A DNA stretch of 64,000 bases from Trichaptum fuscoviolaceum (Eukaryota; Basidiomycota; Agaricomycetes; Hymenochaetales; Trichaptaceae): NCBI GenBank assembly GCA_910574455.1, contig CAJSYZ010000012.1, positions 303,317-367,316 on the forward strand, read 5' to 3'. Under the pieces are notes generated by a model. It searched no databases, was not told where the DNA came from, and saw only the letters and a program-made list of their open reading frames with translations. Both the position numbers and the translations under genes were made by a program. Below are positions 41,350-52,330 of this stretch, one piece after another (position 1 is the first letter of the stretch; each line of letters begins with the position of its first letter).

Positions 41350-42355
41350 TCACAAGTCAATATCTTCTACTATCTTCCTTGCGATCTCAGGATTTCTGCC
41401 CTCTCCGCCGAAGAAAGTGGATCCATCTGTGATGCGAAGTGCCCTGACAGGTCGCTTTGTCTTATCGTTCCGTTTCGACGTATTGGGCGAGTCTATCATG
41501 TCTGTATCCTCACCAGAAAGACTGCTGTCCTGTCCTGCAAGCGTACTATGATAGCCAGTGCCTCCTATGATACGACTTGAAGCCTTTGCGCCCTGCACAC
41601 AAGTACGGAAAGGAAGTGCACCTCTGGTGTCCTTTTTCCTCGCCTTTTTTGCGCGCTCTCTATCTGGTCCATCGGAATTGGCTGCATCATAACGTGAGTC
41701 AATATGTTCATCTTTCAAAACCTAAAGTCGTAAAGGTAATGCAACTTACGAACATAAAAGTTTGCATTGCCTTCAGCTTCACAAAAGCTGTCTTTTTCCT
41801 CGTTCGTTGAACCTGCAATGCCAATATCTGGTAACTCGACTGTCGCTGTCTTGAAGATAAGGACTCACTAGCTTCAGGAGTGTCTTTCGGTTTTTTTAGC
41901 CCTCGTTTGTCAGTGCCAGCCAGCTTAGGTGCAGTTGAGCCCATCTGGGTGCGAATGTCAAGAGCCTTCGACAAATTCTTCTCAAGCTCCATCGTCTCCA
42001 GTATTGCTATTTCCTGTTGCTCTGCTGCAGCTCTCTTTTTGCGTACCTTCTCAGATGCCTCTTGTTCTTTTGCTGCCCGTTTCTGTTCCGCATCAAGTTT
42101 TCTCTTCTCTCTCGCATCCGCGGCTTGTTGAGCCACAGCTTCGCGCAGAGCTGCCCGTTCTTCCTTCTGTTTTTCCTTCTCCTCCTTTTCCCTCAATGCC
42201 TCACCACGCTTTGAGGCCTGCTCTTCTCTCCTTCTCTCCTTCTCTTCTTTCTCCCTCAATACCTCCTCTTTCGTTCGACGTGTTCTGAGTTTATTGACTA
42301 TGGCTCCCGGGTGCTGATTGCTATTCTTAGCCCGCGTTTGTCTTCGAGTTGACAT
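41350..42355 (-). CDS. Plavaka cargo gene B, copy 2
   Basis: Exon 1 from MSTRRQTRAKNSNQHPG (42355) encodes a Glu/Lys/Arg/Ala-rich long helix (EVLREKEEKERRREEQ; KRAAKEQEASEKVRKKRAAA) ending at KLAGTDKRGLKKPKDTPE. Introns follow near 41870-41800 and 41745-41700. The last exon includes RAKKARKKDTRGALPFRT, DMIDSPNTSKRNDKTKRP and VEDIDL-stop (41350). Exon structure and order of charged blocks match P1. Predicted extended nuclear coiled-coil protein; no known domain. It diverges from the transposase start across a 477-bp spacer. Confidence 0.75.
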
Positions 42356-42832
42356 TCTTGTGCAGTGTTTCAAGTCGAGGCACGCTGACAGGTGCTATGA
42401 GTTTCGATGGTGAATCGAGTTGGCAAAGGTGCAAGTTGTAGTTGAAGTTGGAGATGAGGGCGCCTATTCAAGGAAAATTTACGCCCACTTGCACTTGCTG
42501 GCACTGGCAGTGCCAGTGATTGGCAGCCTTCAAGTTAGGCTGACTCGGAATGAGCCTGACTCAGACTCGGACTTGGACACTCGGATACTCAGGCTAGCTC
42601 TATTACTAGTACTATCACAGTGCTACTGGTACTAGTACTACTCACTGGCACTTGCAGGCTCACTGGCAGGCTGGCGGCGGTGCCACTGAGTCACTGACAG
42701 CCTGAGGCTGTGGCTACTCAGGCTACCGGTACTACTACTAGTAGTACTACTAACTTCAAGTTGTTACTACGCGGGCGTCACCGCTGAGCGTGCCATTCAA
42801 CTTTAAATTCAGCGTTCAATTTACTGGAACTA
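42356..42832. promoter_or_regulatory. P2 divergent intergenic region between B and T
   Basis: Likely bidirectional promoter. Dense palindromic motifs: GGCACTGGCAGTGCCAGTG (about 42500-42518), CTAGTACTATCACAG, ACTGGTACTAGTACTACTC, GTACTACTACTAGTAGTACT (about 42731-42750). The P1 equivalent has fewer. Confidence 0.6.
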
Positions 42833-45739
42833 ATGCCGGTAACTCGGCGAAGGCCCAAACCCGTTCATCTTACAGATATCTTCCCCCCGACTATTCAATG
42901 CACCTTCTCCTTCTGCAGCAGGAGGTTCAAGAATCAATCCGCAAGGACAAGACATGAATATTCAGCTCACCCGTCATCATTTGCAACAAGACCTGCTGCT
43001 TGTGGTTACGACTTGGATTCCTCACCCAAGCGACCCGCACGACCTTCGACACCTCAAGCTCTTCCCGGCTCTCCTGAACTTCCAACAGACTTGGAGGGCC
43101 ATCATGAAGATGAAAGTGGCTGCAACTCTTCAAGTTACGACTACGACATTTCTATACTCACACAGGATATCTCGATGCTTAGCATAGGCCGAGACGAGCT
43201 GCTTCAAGATTTAGACGGTCCTGATTGCCTGTCCCATGCTGACACTGGAGATGACGAACTTGAAGACCAAGACCTATCTTCTGCTGATCTGGACTCCGAC
43301 ATTGGAGATTATGAAGAGAACAATGATAACTTAAAGGTGTATCACAGATATTTAAATGGTGCGCGCTAAGTATGATGTCCCCAGTTTACTTTAGCATTCT
43401 GACACCAAATATCGTGCAGCCACTCCATGCGATGAAGAAGGGAACTTCTTAGAAAAGGAAGAACCGCCCGTTTCACGGAACGAACCTGCGTCAAATGACT
43501 GGTTTCCCTATTCGTGCCGAGCAGATTTCGAGCTCGCAGATTTTCTCTATCGCGAAGAGCAAATGTCTGCTGGCAACATAACAAAGCTTCTCGGAATTAT
43601 GAAGGCTTATCAACTAATTCAGTCCACGGAGAACGCAAAATCTATTAGATATCCCGAATTGGACGCGACAGATCCCAATGATGACTCAAGTCTGGATACA
43701 GCTGGTGCACTGCTCGATGGAGATGCACAAAATTTGTACAAGATCATTGACACTACAAAAGTCGGTGATGTATCTTGGAAATCCTTCAGTAACTTCTACA
43801 CTAACGACAATGGCCAAAAAGCGACAAACGAGAACATCGAGTCATGGAAGAGGAAAGAATATGATGTATGGTATCGGGATCCTTTGGAAGTAATCCGAAA
43901 TTTGGTGGATAACCCGGCTTTAGAAGGCGAATTTGACTTTGTCCCGTTTCGTGAATTTCAGACAAAGGAGGACACCAATAATATCAATGACAAAGAACGA
44001 GTTTTCAGAAATTACATGTCCGGGAATTTTGCTTGGGAACAGGCTGTAAGTCACGACTCATTAACTCGCACAGATACTTATTATCCTTGACTTAGAACAA
44101 GATCTACGCAGAAGATAAAGCAGTCCATGGATCTATGTTCGTCCCGGTCATTTTAGGGAGCGATAAAGACAACGGTTTCTGTTGGAACTGGCAATAATGA
44201 ATACTATCCTTTGTATCTCTCGATTGGGAATGTATCAAACAAGGCCCGGCGGTCCCAGAAACTGAATACAGTCCAGCTCATAGCATTTCTGGCAATACCA
44301 AAGAGTATGTGTTAATAGTGATCTATTCAATTGACTTCTGATGCTTTGCAGCTGAGCGGCAATACGAAAAGTCAGATGACTTCCGGCACTTTCGACATCA
44401 GATCTTTCATTCGTCTATATCGAGGATCTTAATCTCGCTGAAATCCGCAATGATCATGAACACTCAGAAAACCATTCTCCGGTGCCCTGATGGTCACTTG
44501 CATAGGTCGGTTTTCGGACTCGGCTCATATATAGCCGATTATCCGGAACAGGTCAGCCTTTGCGCCATATGTACTGGATGGTGCTGCAAGTAAGTACTAC
44601 CGCCCTCAGGCTTTCCTGAAATCAAGCTCTGTGGTGATGACTTACTTTCAACATTATAGATGCACAGCGCCTCACAAGGACCTCGATAATCCGGAATTTG
44701 TATCAATTCCTCGAACAAAAGAGCTGCACGAACGATTGATAGAACAGGTAGACGCCAACAACATGAATAAAGCAACAATTCGGAAAGAGTACGGATTCCA
44801 CCAGGACATTGTGGTACGTGCTTCAAATTATTCATTGGATGCGTATATTGCAACTGATACGTTGCTCCATAGCCTTTCACCAATGACATTCCACGCGCAG
44901 ATATATGCGATCTCATATCTCCGGACCTGCTGCACCAAATCATCAAAGGCGTGTTCAAGGATCATCTTGTCGAGTGGATATGTCAGAGCTTGACCACGTC
45001 AGAGCTGGATATTGTGGATAAAAGGTGATTTTTTTCGCAAGTTGTTTAATGTAAATACCATTGCTAACATCCGCGTAGAATCAGAGTTGCTGCTCCTTTT
45101 CCTGGACTTCGCAGATTCCCCGAAGGCCGAGGCTTCAAGCAATGGACAGGCAATGATTCTAAGGCACTTATGAAAGTATGTGACCTTTTTATCTTGTTCG
45201 AGGCAGTGGTTTGCTGATATTTGATGCAATTTGCTTAGGTGTATCTTCCGGCTATCGTGGGCATTGCACACGATGATATGATTCGCACATTAAGTGCATT
45301 TCTAGACTTCTGTTACCTTGTGCGTCGGTACACGATTACAGCCTCAACTCTTGATCAAATCAAAGCCTCTTTGGATCACTTTCACCGTTATCGGCAAATA
45401 TTCATAGCTAAGGGCATCCGGGATAACTTTTCACTACCACGACAGCATGCTATGGTCCATTATCCAACATTGATCCCTCTGTTTGCTGCACCGAGCGGGC
45501 TGTGTTCATCGATTACAGAGAATAAACATATTTATGCGGTCAAAGAAACGTGGCGACGCTCGAACAGAAATGATCCCTTGGGCCAGATGATCACAGCAAA
45601 CCAACGACTCAGCAAACTTATTGCATCGAGGTCAGACTTCAAACGGCGTGGAATGCTAGACGATACGCTATCCGAGGCTACGTGGAAAGTTTTGCGAGAT
45701 GTTCTGCGGAAGAATATGTCAGAGCCGGAGGAGGATGAT

Positions 45740-46081
45740 TGTCATGAACTCAATTTCCTTTTCCTTTTATTTTATCTTTTCTTTTCTTTGTCATCACTTA
45801 TGCATTCACGCGTAGTCATCTTCTTTTACTCATCACTGACGCTACTTAGTAATCCATGGAACCTTCTGGCATAGTAGCTTAGTAACGGGGCAGTGCGACA
45901 CAGCCACACCCTACAGTATATAAGTAGACAGCTTCGCTTTTGTTGTACTCTAGCTTTGATCTGATCTAACCTCCGGTTAGCAGTAGCTAATATACTTCTT
46001 TTATCACTCAACCTTTCTTGCTGAGATTGAGTAGAGGCACAGCCCAGTGGTCATTGTCGTCGCTGCTAGCTGTCGCTGATA
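45740..46081 (+). repeat. El4 5' LTR
   Basis: 342 bp, TGTCATGAAC...GTCGCTGATA. TATATAAG at 45917 and the self-primer segment at 45951. Confidence 0.95.
45917..45962 (+). promoter_or_regulatory. El4 TATA box and transcript-start/self-primer segment
   Basis: TATATAAG (45917-45924) begins exactly 34 nt before TAGCTTTGATCT (45951-45962), which is complementary to the primer site at 46084-46095. Confidence 0.75.
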
Positions 46082-46095
46082 TAAGATCAAAGCTA
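46082..46095 (+). other. El4 minus-strand primer site (self-priming type)
   Basis: TAAGATCAAAGCTA directly inside the LTR. AGATCAAAGCTA (12 nt, 2 nt from the LTR) pairs with TAGCTTTGATCT in the LTR. No tRNA-type TGG start. Confidence 0.8.
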
Positions 46096-46703
46096 CCCTT
46101 CTCTGCCCTTTGTCTCTACTCAACACACATCTATTCATCACTCCATTCCCCATTCCTCATTCTATCCCGTAACCACTGTTCCCCACCCATTTACAGATTT
46201 CCTCTCCTCGGGTCGTTTCTAAACAGACTCCTATCTTTGCTACAACCTCTGCTGTCGTTGTTTTGATCCTGCATAGCAGACACTGGTGGATATCTGGAAA
46301 CTTCTATTGATTGTGAAGTGTCACCCCTGGCCTTAGTTCGCCGGTTGACTAGTACACCTCTCTCAATCAACACCGCCTGCGGAGTCGAAAGACTGTCTGA
46401 CCAGCGGTGTCTTGCGAAGTCCAGACGAACCAACAGATACTGAGTGTGCTTGTATCTAGTCCTTTAACGACAGGCATTGTTAATCTGTAGCCAGATACGG
46501 GCAACGTCTGTTATCGATTTTATTCTTTTTACAGATTTCATCCTGGCGCTCATACTGCGCCTGTTCTTCCTGAACGAACTCGTGTTCCAGTGCCGTATCC
46601 CTCTCATCGACTGTCGCCCTGCTATCCACCTCTATATTGAACTCTACATCTTCCAAATCCTGTTACACCTCACTCCTCCTAGAATTCCTCAGCCGCCACC
46701 AGA
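46096..46703. other. El4 5' leader
   Basis: About 600 bp, pyrimidine-rich in parts, no gene seen; untranslated leader before gag. Confidence 0.5.
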
Positions 46704-47864
46704 ATGAGTAACACCGAGCGGATTCTAGCACTCGAGAATGCGATCAACGAGTTGAGAGGTACTATCCAAACTCGGGAGACAGAGATATTGGAAGCCGCTA
46801 TACGAGAGAATCAGCTTCGGGAGGACGTCCGAGTACTGCAACAACGTTCCACTCCGTCACACGTCACCAAAAATCTTGCTGTCAAACCGGAACCGTTTGA
46901 TGGCACCAACTACAAAGATTTTATCCGCACTGTTCATGTCTTTCTTAGTGCTCATGGAGACGCCTATCATCTATCCTCTCAGAAAATCCTGTTTGTGCTC
47001 AGTCTTATGCGCGGCGGATTAGCTGGAGAGTGGGCACAGAACTATGTGGATTCGAAGACAGTGGCGGGCACATTGACAATTAATGACACTTGGAACACGT
47101 TTCTCGAGTCCCTGAAGACTACTTTCGGCGATCCCAATGAGGCGATGCATGCGCAGACCGCGTTGCTGAAGCTAAAGCAAAGCGGTGCAAAAGCGGAAGA
47201 GTTCTTTGCGCAGTTTGACGTACACCGGCGCAAAGCGGGTTATATGGACGGTTATGACGACTTTTTGATCCGGCTACTCGAAATTGCGTTAGACTCCTCC
47301 ATCGTACAAAACATCCTCAGCATGAGTGAATGCCCTATTACGTATGAAGGATGGAAGACCGCGGCGCTTCGCTTCGACAATCAACGTCGGCGCCTGCAGG
47401 ACGTCATGCGGACTCGTCAACAACCAATGGTTCGTCGCCCACTCCATGCTCCACCTCGTGCCCCTTATGCTCCACCTCCGGTGGCCCCACAATTCCGACC
47501 TCCACCAGGACCTCCACCTGTTACTGATAAGCGAGACCAGACAGGAGTCACCTTTGGAGGTCAGGGCCAGCCTATGGAGATCACGATGGATCGAGCTCGC
47601 CGGAACAACCTCTGTTATCTCTGCAACCGACCTGGTCACATTGCACGTAATTGTCCATCGCGCACTCTCAAGATCCGTGAGATCATCCAAAAGATGGATC
47701 CAGAAGAGTGTGCTGATTGGAATGACCAGTTCCGCGCTATGGAACATCGGACAGAGTCGGAGTTAGCAGCCGGGTACTGGGACCAGTCGGATCAGTTAAC
47801 GGAAGAACACGCAGCGGAAGCCCCTGTCGACGGACAGCAGGATTTTACGAGCCCTCAGGCATGA
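46704..47864 (+). CDS. El4 Gag (386 aa)
   Basis: Starts MSNTERILALENAINELRGT with an N-terminal coiled coil. A helical capsid-like region follows (KPEPFDGTNYKDFIRTVHVF; LMRGGLAGEWAQNYVDS; LLKLKQSGAKAEEFFAQFDV), then a Pro-rich linker and a CCHC knuckle CYLCNRPGHIARNC near residue 310. An acidic tail ends PQA-stop. The stop overlaps the next ATG (ATGA at 47861), and GGATTTT lies 15 nt upstream of the stop. Particle formation and RNA packaging. Confidence 0.9.
   Translation: MSNTERILALENAINELRGTIQTRETEILEAAIRENQLREDVRVLQQRSTPSHVTKNLAVKPEPFDGTNYKDFIRTVHVFLSAHGDAYHLSSQKILFVLSLMRGGLAGEWAQNYVDSKTVAGTLTINDTWNTFLESLKTTFGDPNEAMHAQTALLKLKQSGAKAEEFFAQFDVHRRKAGYMDGYDDFLIRLLEIALDSSIVQNILSMSECPITYEGWKTAALRFDNQRRRLQDVMRTRQQPMVRRPLHAPPRAPYAPPPVAPQFRPPPGPPPVTDKRDQTGVTFGGQGQPMEITMDRARRNNLCYLCNRPGHIARNCPSRTLKIREIIQKMDPEECADWNDQFRAMEHRTESELAAGYWDQSDQLTEEHAAEAPVDGQQDFTSPQA
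47840..47846 (+). promoter_or_regulatory. El4 -1 frameshift heptamer GGATTTT near the gag stop
   Basis: In gag phase: CAG GAT TTT ACG. A -1 slip reads TAC GAG CCC TCA GGC ATG AAC and joins the bridging frame 47861-48118 without a stop. Same heptamer as the El1 candidate. Confidence 0.65.
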
Positions 47865-48118
47865 ACGTGGTATGCACTGAGGATGAATTTTTCGAATCTG
47901 GCACCTTTTATTCGGACTCTTTTTACTATGATGACCCGGTAGTTAATTATGAAAAAAACCAACAAAACCATAAAGAAAACGAAGAAAAAACAAAAACAAC
48001 AAAAATACGTCTTGTAGAATTTTCCTGTGATTTTCCTATCAATGTATCGTCTCGTTCTAAATCCCCACTCAATAAAAATATTTATAAAGAAAAAACAACA
48101 CACGTCCAATGTAGATAG
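47861..48118 (+). CDS. El4 bridging frame between gag and pol (85 aa)
   Basis: Acidic start [20 protein letters not shown], then Asn/Lys/Glu-rich, ending before pol proper. It is in the -1 frame from gag. Pol lies a further +1 away, so one more shift is needed between about 48027 and 48118, an A-rich stretch where a one-base indel is likely. Alternatively it is reached by termination-reinitiation at the ATGA overlap. No domain. Confidence 0.5.
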   Translation: MNVVCTEDEFFESGTFYSDSFYYDDPVVNYEKNQQNHKENEEKTKTTKIRLVEFSCDFPINVSSRSKSPLNKNIYKEKTTHVQCR

Positions 48119-51100
48119 TAATGATTGCTTGTTTTCCTCTTCTTCTTCTTTTAATATTTCTTCTCAATCCTCGGTGCCAGAGGAGAAACCTAAACCCACG
48201 GTCGAAGTCCCACGTCCCAAGCGGAACCGAAGAGACCTTCCTATCCCTCACACAGCGGCATGGGTAGTGAAGCGTCTTAGGGAGGATAAGCTTGCGGATG
48301 CCTTGACGGTATTGCGTGTATGGACCCCTTCTTGTCGGCAAGCAGAAGTCACACCAGAGCTGGTTCCCCTCATTAACAGTCTTAATCATGAGGAAGCTCT
48401 TGCTGCCGTAAGAAGTCTAAAGGGTAATAAACGCTTTATCAGAAAGACGGGCACGTCGCAGCTCACGCTGCCGGTATTATTACATCGGTTGGATAATTTG
48501 GAAACGGTTAAGGTTAAGGCATTAGTGGATAGCGGATGCACCGGTTCATGCATTAATCGCGAGTTTGTCGAAGCTCATCATATTCCTACCAAGAAACTAC
48601 CTATTCCGCTACCAGTCTATAACGCGGATGGGACTCCCAACACAAATGGAGCCATTACGGAATATGTAGAGATCAAAATGTCAATCCATGATCACTCAGA
48701 GCTAATTGAACTTGCGGTTACCAATCTTGAGAGTACGGATCTCTTCATCGGCTATGAATGGCTGAAGCGTCACAATCCAAGCATCGATTGGACAACGGGA
48801 GAAATATCCTTTACCCGTTGCCCTGATGATTGTGGCTATATTCCAACTCTCGGAACAGTGGAAGATGAACCTGAAGCGGATAAAATTGAGACTCTGGAAG
48901 AGGGCGATCGTATATTCTTCTTTGACTGGGAAAAGTACGTCTCTGAGACACGAGAGAGACGAAATCGGTTGCGAGCTGTAGTACAAGAAGTAGCCGCCGA
49001 TTTCATTGCAGAATTCCCTACAGTCTTTAGCGAAGAAGAATTCAATCACCTCCCAGAACGACGCCCTTGGGACCATGCAATTGAACTCACTCCTGGGTTT
49101 GTACCCCGCGATTGCAAGGTCTATCCATTGAGTCTCAAAGAGCGTGAGGCGCTAGATGAATTTCTAGAAGAAAACCTGCGCTCCGGTCGCATTCGTCCCT
49201 CAAAATCACCTATGGCATCCCCTTTCTTCTTCATTAAAAAGAAAGACGGCAAGCTTCGCCCTGTTCAAGATTATCGAGAGCTCAATAAGGGTACAATAAA
49301 GAACAAATACCCTTTGCCACTCATTCAAGAGCTCATTGATCTGACAAAACAGGCAAAGTTCTTCACGAAGCTTGACGTACGATGGGGATACAACAATATT
49401 AGGATTAAAGAGGGCGATGAATGGAAGGCTGCATTCCGCACATGGCGTGGTCTATTTGAACCTACAGTGATGTTCTTTGGCTTGACTAATTCACCGGCGA
49501 CATTTCAAGGTTTCATGAACGAAATACTCAGAGATCTCATCAATGACGGACATGTCATAGTATACTTGGACGATATTCTCATATTCACACAGACGAGAGA
49601 GCATCATGATCGTTTGTGCGACAAGTCCTGGAAATACTTCGAGAAAACAAACTCTGTCTGAAGCCTGAAAAATGTTTATTCGCACAGTCGAGCATTGAAT
49701 ACCTAGGCCACATCATTGGTAATGGCGAAGTCCGAATGGATCCGGCAAAGGTAGCAGCAGTTAAAGATTGGCCAGAACCCACGAACAAACATGAGCTACA
49801 ACAGTTCTTAGGGTTCTGCAACTACTACCGCCGATTCATTTTAGGATTTAGTCATGTTGCCAAACCGCTACATGCCTTGACAGGGAAGGTGGAGTGGGAG
49901 TGGGGTACCGATCAGAAGGAAGCATTTGATCGTTTAAAGCAACGTATCTGTGAGGAACCTGTCCTAGCGGTGCCTACAGATAACGATCAATTCTGCATTG
50001 AATGTGACTCTTCAAACTTTGCCAACGGCGCTATCTTGTCCCAGTACATTAATGGAAAATGGCGTCCAATTGCATTCCGATCTCGTGCACTCAATGCTAC
50101 AGAGCGCAACTATGAGATTTACGACAAGGAATTACTTGCAATTATGGACTCCATTGACGAATGGCGACAATACTTATTGGGTGCTAGACAACCTTTCCAA
50201 ATCTGGACCGATCATCTTAATCTCCAGTATTTCAAAAAGCCCCAAAAGTTGAACTATAGACAAGCGCGTTGGGTCACAGAACTTGCAGAATACGACTTCA
50301 AATTGTTCCATAAGCCAGGATCTCAGATGACGAAAGCCGACCTTCTCTCGAGACGAGCAGATCATAAGAGGGGGGAGAATGACAACGTTAACGTCACTTT
50401 GCTCAAACCAGAATGGTTCGTCAATGAAGTTTTGGTAGAATCTTTAGATGAAGATTTTGTCAAACGAATCATGAGAGTGAGATCCTCTATGGACAGAGTC
50501 GTACGCTTGGCCTTAGCAAACAAGGAAGATCAATGGGAGGCATTGCCGGATGGGTTAGTACTGCGACAAGGACGCATCTATGTTCCGCGAGACCAGAAAC
50601 TTCGAGAAGATATCATACGTACACACCATGATTCTCGAATCGACGGACATCCAGGACAGTACAAGACAGTAGAACTGATCACTAGGAACTACTGGTGGCC
50701 AGGAGTACACTTTGATGTCCGACGATATGTTTCAGGTTGCGACACTTGTCAGCGTACAAAGCCACATCGAGCAAAACCCAATGCACCTCTAAATCCCAAT
50801 GAAGTCCCCTCTAGCCCATGGGAGATCGTATCAGTGGATATCATCGGCGAATTACCAGAGTCGCAAGGTCACAATGCGATCTGTGTTACAGTTGATCGAT
50901 TCAGCAAGATGATCCACCTTACGCCAATTGATACATCTCTCACAGCTGAAGGCATGGCAAAGATTTACCGGGATCAGATCTTCAGATTGCACGGTATTCC
51001 ACGGAAGTTTATCCATGATCGCGGGCCGCAGTTCGAAGCCAAGTTTATGAAGGAACTATACAAACTTGTGGGCATTGAAGCAAACTCGTCAACAGCTTTC

Positions 51101-51976
51101 CATCCTCAAACCGACGGACAGACAGAGCGCATTAACCAAGAAGTTGAACAATACTTGCGCATCTTCATAAATCATCGTCAGTCGGACTGGGTAGAATGGC
51201 TATCTTTGGCAGAATTCGCATACAACAATAGGGAACACTCCTCGACGAAGCAGTCACCATTCTTTGTCAATTACGGACGTCATCCGTATACAGGAACTAA
51301 CCCTCGACGTGAATCCACCAATGAGTCAGCCAAGCAGTTTGCAGATAGGATGCAACAGGTTAGAGAGGAAACTCGATTGGCTCTTGAGGAGGCAGCGGCA
51401 CTCATGAAGCGGTACTATGACCAACGACGCGGACCATCTCAGGAGTATAAACCGGGTGATAAAGTCATGTTAGAAGGCATCAACATATCTTCTACACGAC
51501 CCATGAAGAAATTAGGCGATAAACGTTATGGACCCTTTGTCATTGAAAAGAAAGTTGGCAAAGCAGCATATCGTCTGAAACTTCCACCCCATTGGAAGCG
51601 ACTACATCCGGTTTTCAATGAAGTACTTCTGACGCCATATAAGGACCCAGTCTTTCCTTCTCAGCGACGAAAGCCTCCGCCTCCACCAGATCTTGTGAAA
51701 GGCGTAGAGGAATGGGAAGTCGAAAAGATTCTCGACTCGCGGGTCTATTATGGCAAATTACAGTACTTGGTCCACTGGAAAGGATATCCGGTATCGGAGC
51801 GTACTTGGGAACCTGCAGCAAATGTCAAACATGCTCAGGAAGAGGTCGAAGAATTCCATCGCTTACATCCGGGTGCTCCTCGTACGGTGACACGTACTCG
51901 TATGGTCGAACTTCTAGACATCATGGAGAAACGTGAACCCACAGAGCCTTCTTCGCGGCTGGGACATCCGCCTTAA
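48027..51976 (+). pseudogene. El4 Pol (protease, RT, RNase H, integrase, chromodomain), one-base frameshift
   Basis: Protease has [16 protein letters not shown] near 48520. RT has [17 protein letters not shown] and [10 protein letters not shown] near 49560. At about 49613 one G is missing (CGTTTGTGCGACAA), so RT continues one frame over as [19 protein letters not shown], and that frame is open to 51976. RNase H has ECDSSNFANGAILS and IYDKELLAIMDSI. The integrase zinc region is HPGQYKTVELITRNYWWPG...GCDTCQRTKP, and the core has VDIIGELPESQGHN, VTVDRFSKM, HDRGPQFEAKF and FHPQTDGQTERINQE. The chromodomain is LQYLVHWKGYPVSERTWEPA. The C-terminus SSRLGHPP-stop abuts the polypurine tract. A single-base defect beside identical LTRs could be a new mutation or an assembly error. 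Confidence 0.9.
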
Positions 51977-51988
51977 AGGGGGGGGTTA
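51977..51988 (+). other. El4 polypurine tract
   Basis: AGGGGGGGGTTA directly before the 3' LTR. Confidence 0.85.
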
Positions 51989-52330
51989 TGTCATGAACTC
52001 AATTTCCTTTTCCTTTTATTTTATCTTTTCTTTTCTTTGTCATCACTTATGCATTCACGCGTAGTCATCTTCTTTTACTCATCACTGACGCTACTTAGTA
52101 ATCCATGGAACCTTCTGGCATAGTAGCTTAGTAACGGGGCAGTGCGACACAGCCACACCCTACAGTATATAAGTAGACAGCTTCGCTTTTGTTGTACTCT
52201 AGCTTTGATCTGATCTAACCTCCGGTTAGCAGTAGCTAATATACTTCTTTTATCACTCAACCTTTCTTGCTGAGATTGAGTAGAGGCACAGCCCAGTGGT
52301 CATTGTCGTCGCTGCTAGCTGTCGCTGATA
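51989..52330 (+). repeat. El4 3' LTR
   Basis: 342 bp, identical by eye to 45740-46081; followed by ATGAT. Confidence 0.95.

Larger units (their letters stand above)
45740..52330 (+). mobile_element. Ty3/gypsy chromodomain retrotransposon El4
   Basis: 6.6 kb, the only gypsy copy on the plus strand. LTRs 45740-46081 and 51989-52330 (342 bp each) appear identical, so it is probably the youngest insertion. TSD ATGAT (45735-45739 and 52331-52335). The LTRs run TG...TA instead of TG...CA. Gag, a short acidic bridging frame, Pol with chromodomain and polypurine tract are all present. One single-base frameshift sits in RT. It splits the P2 transposase. Confidence 0.95.
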
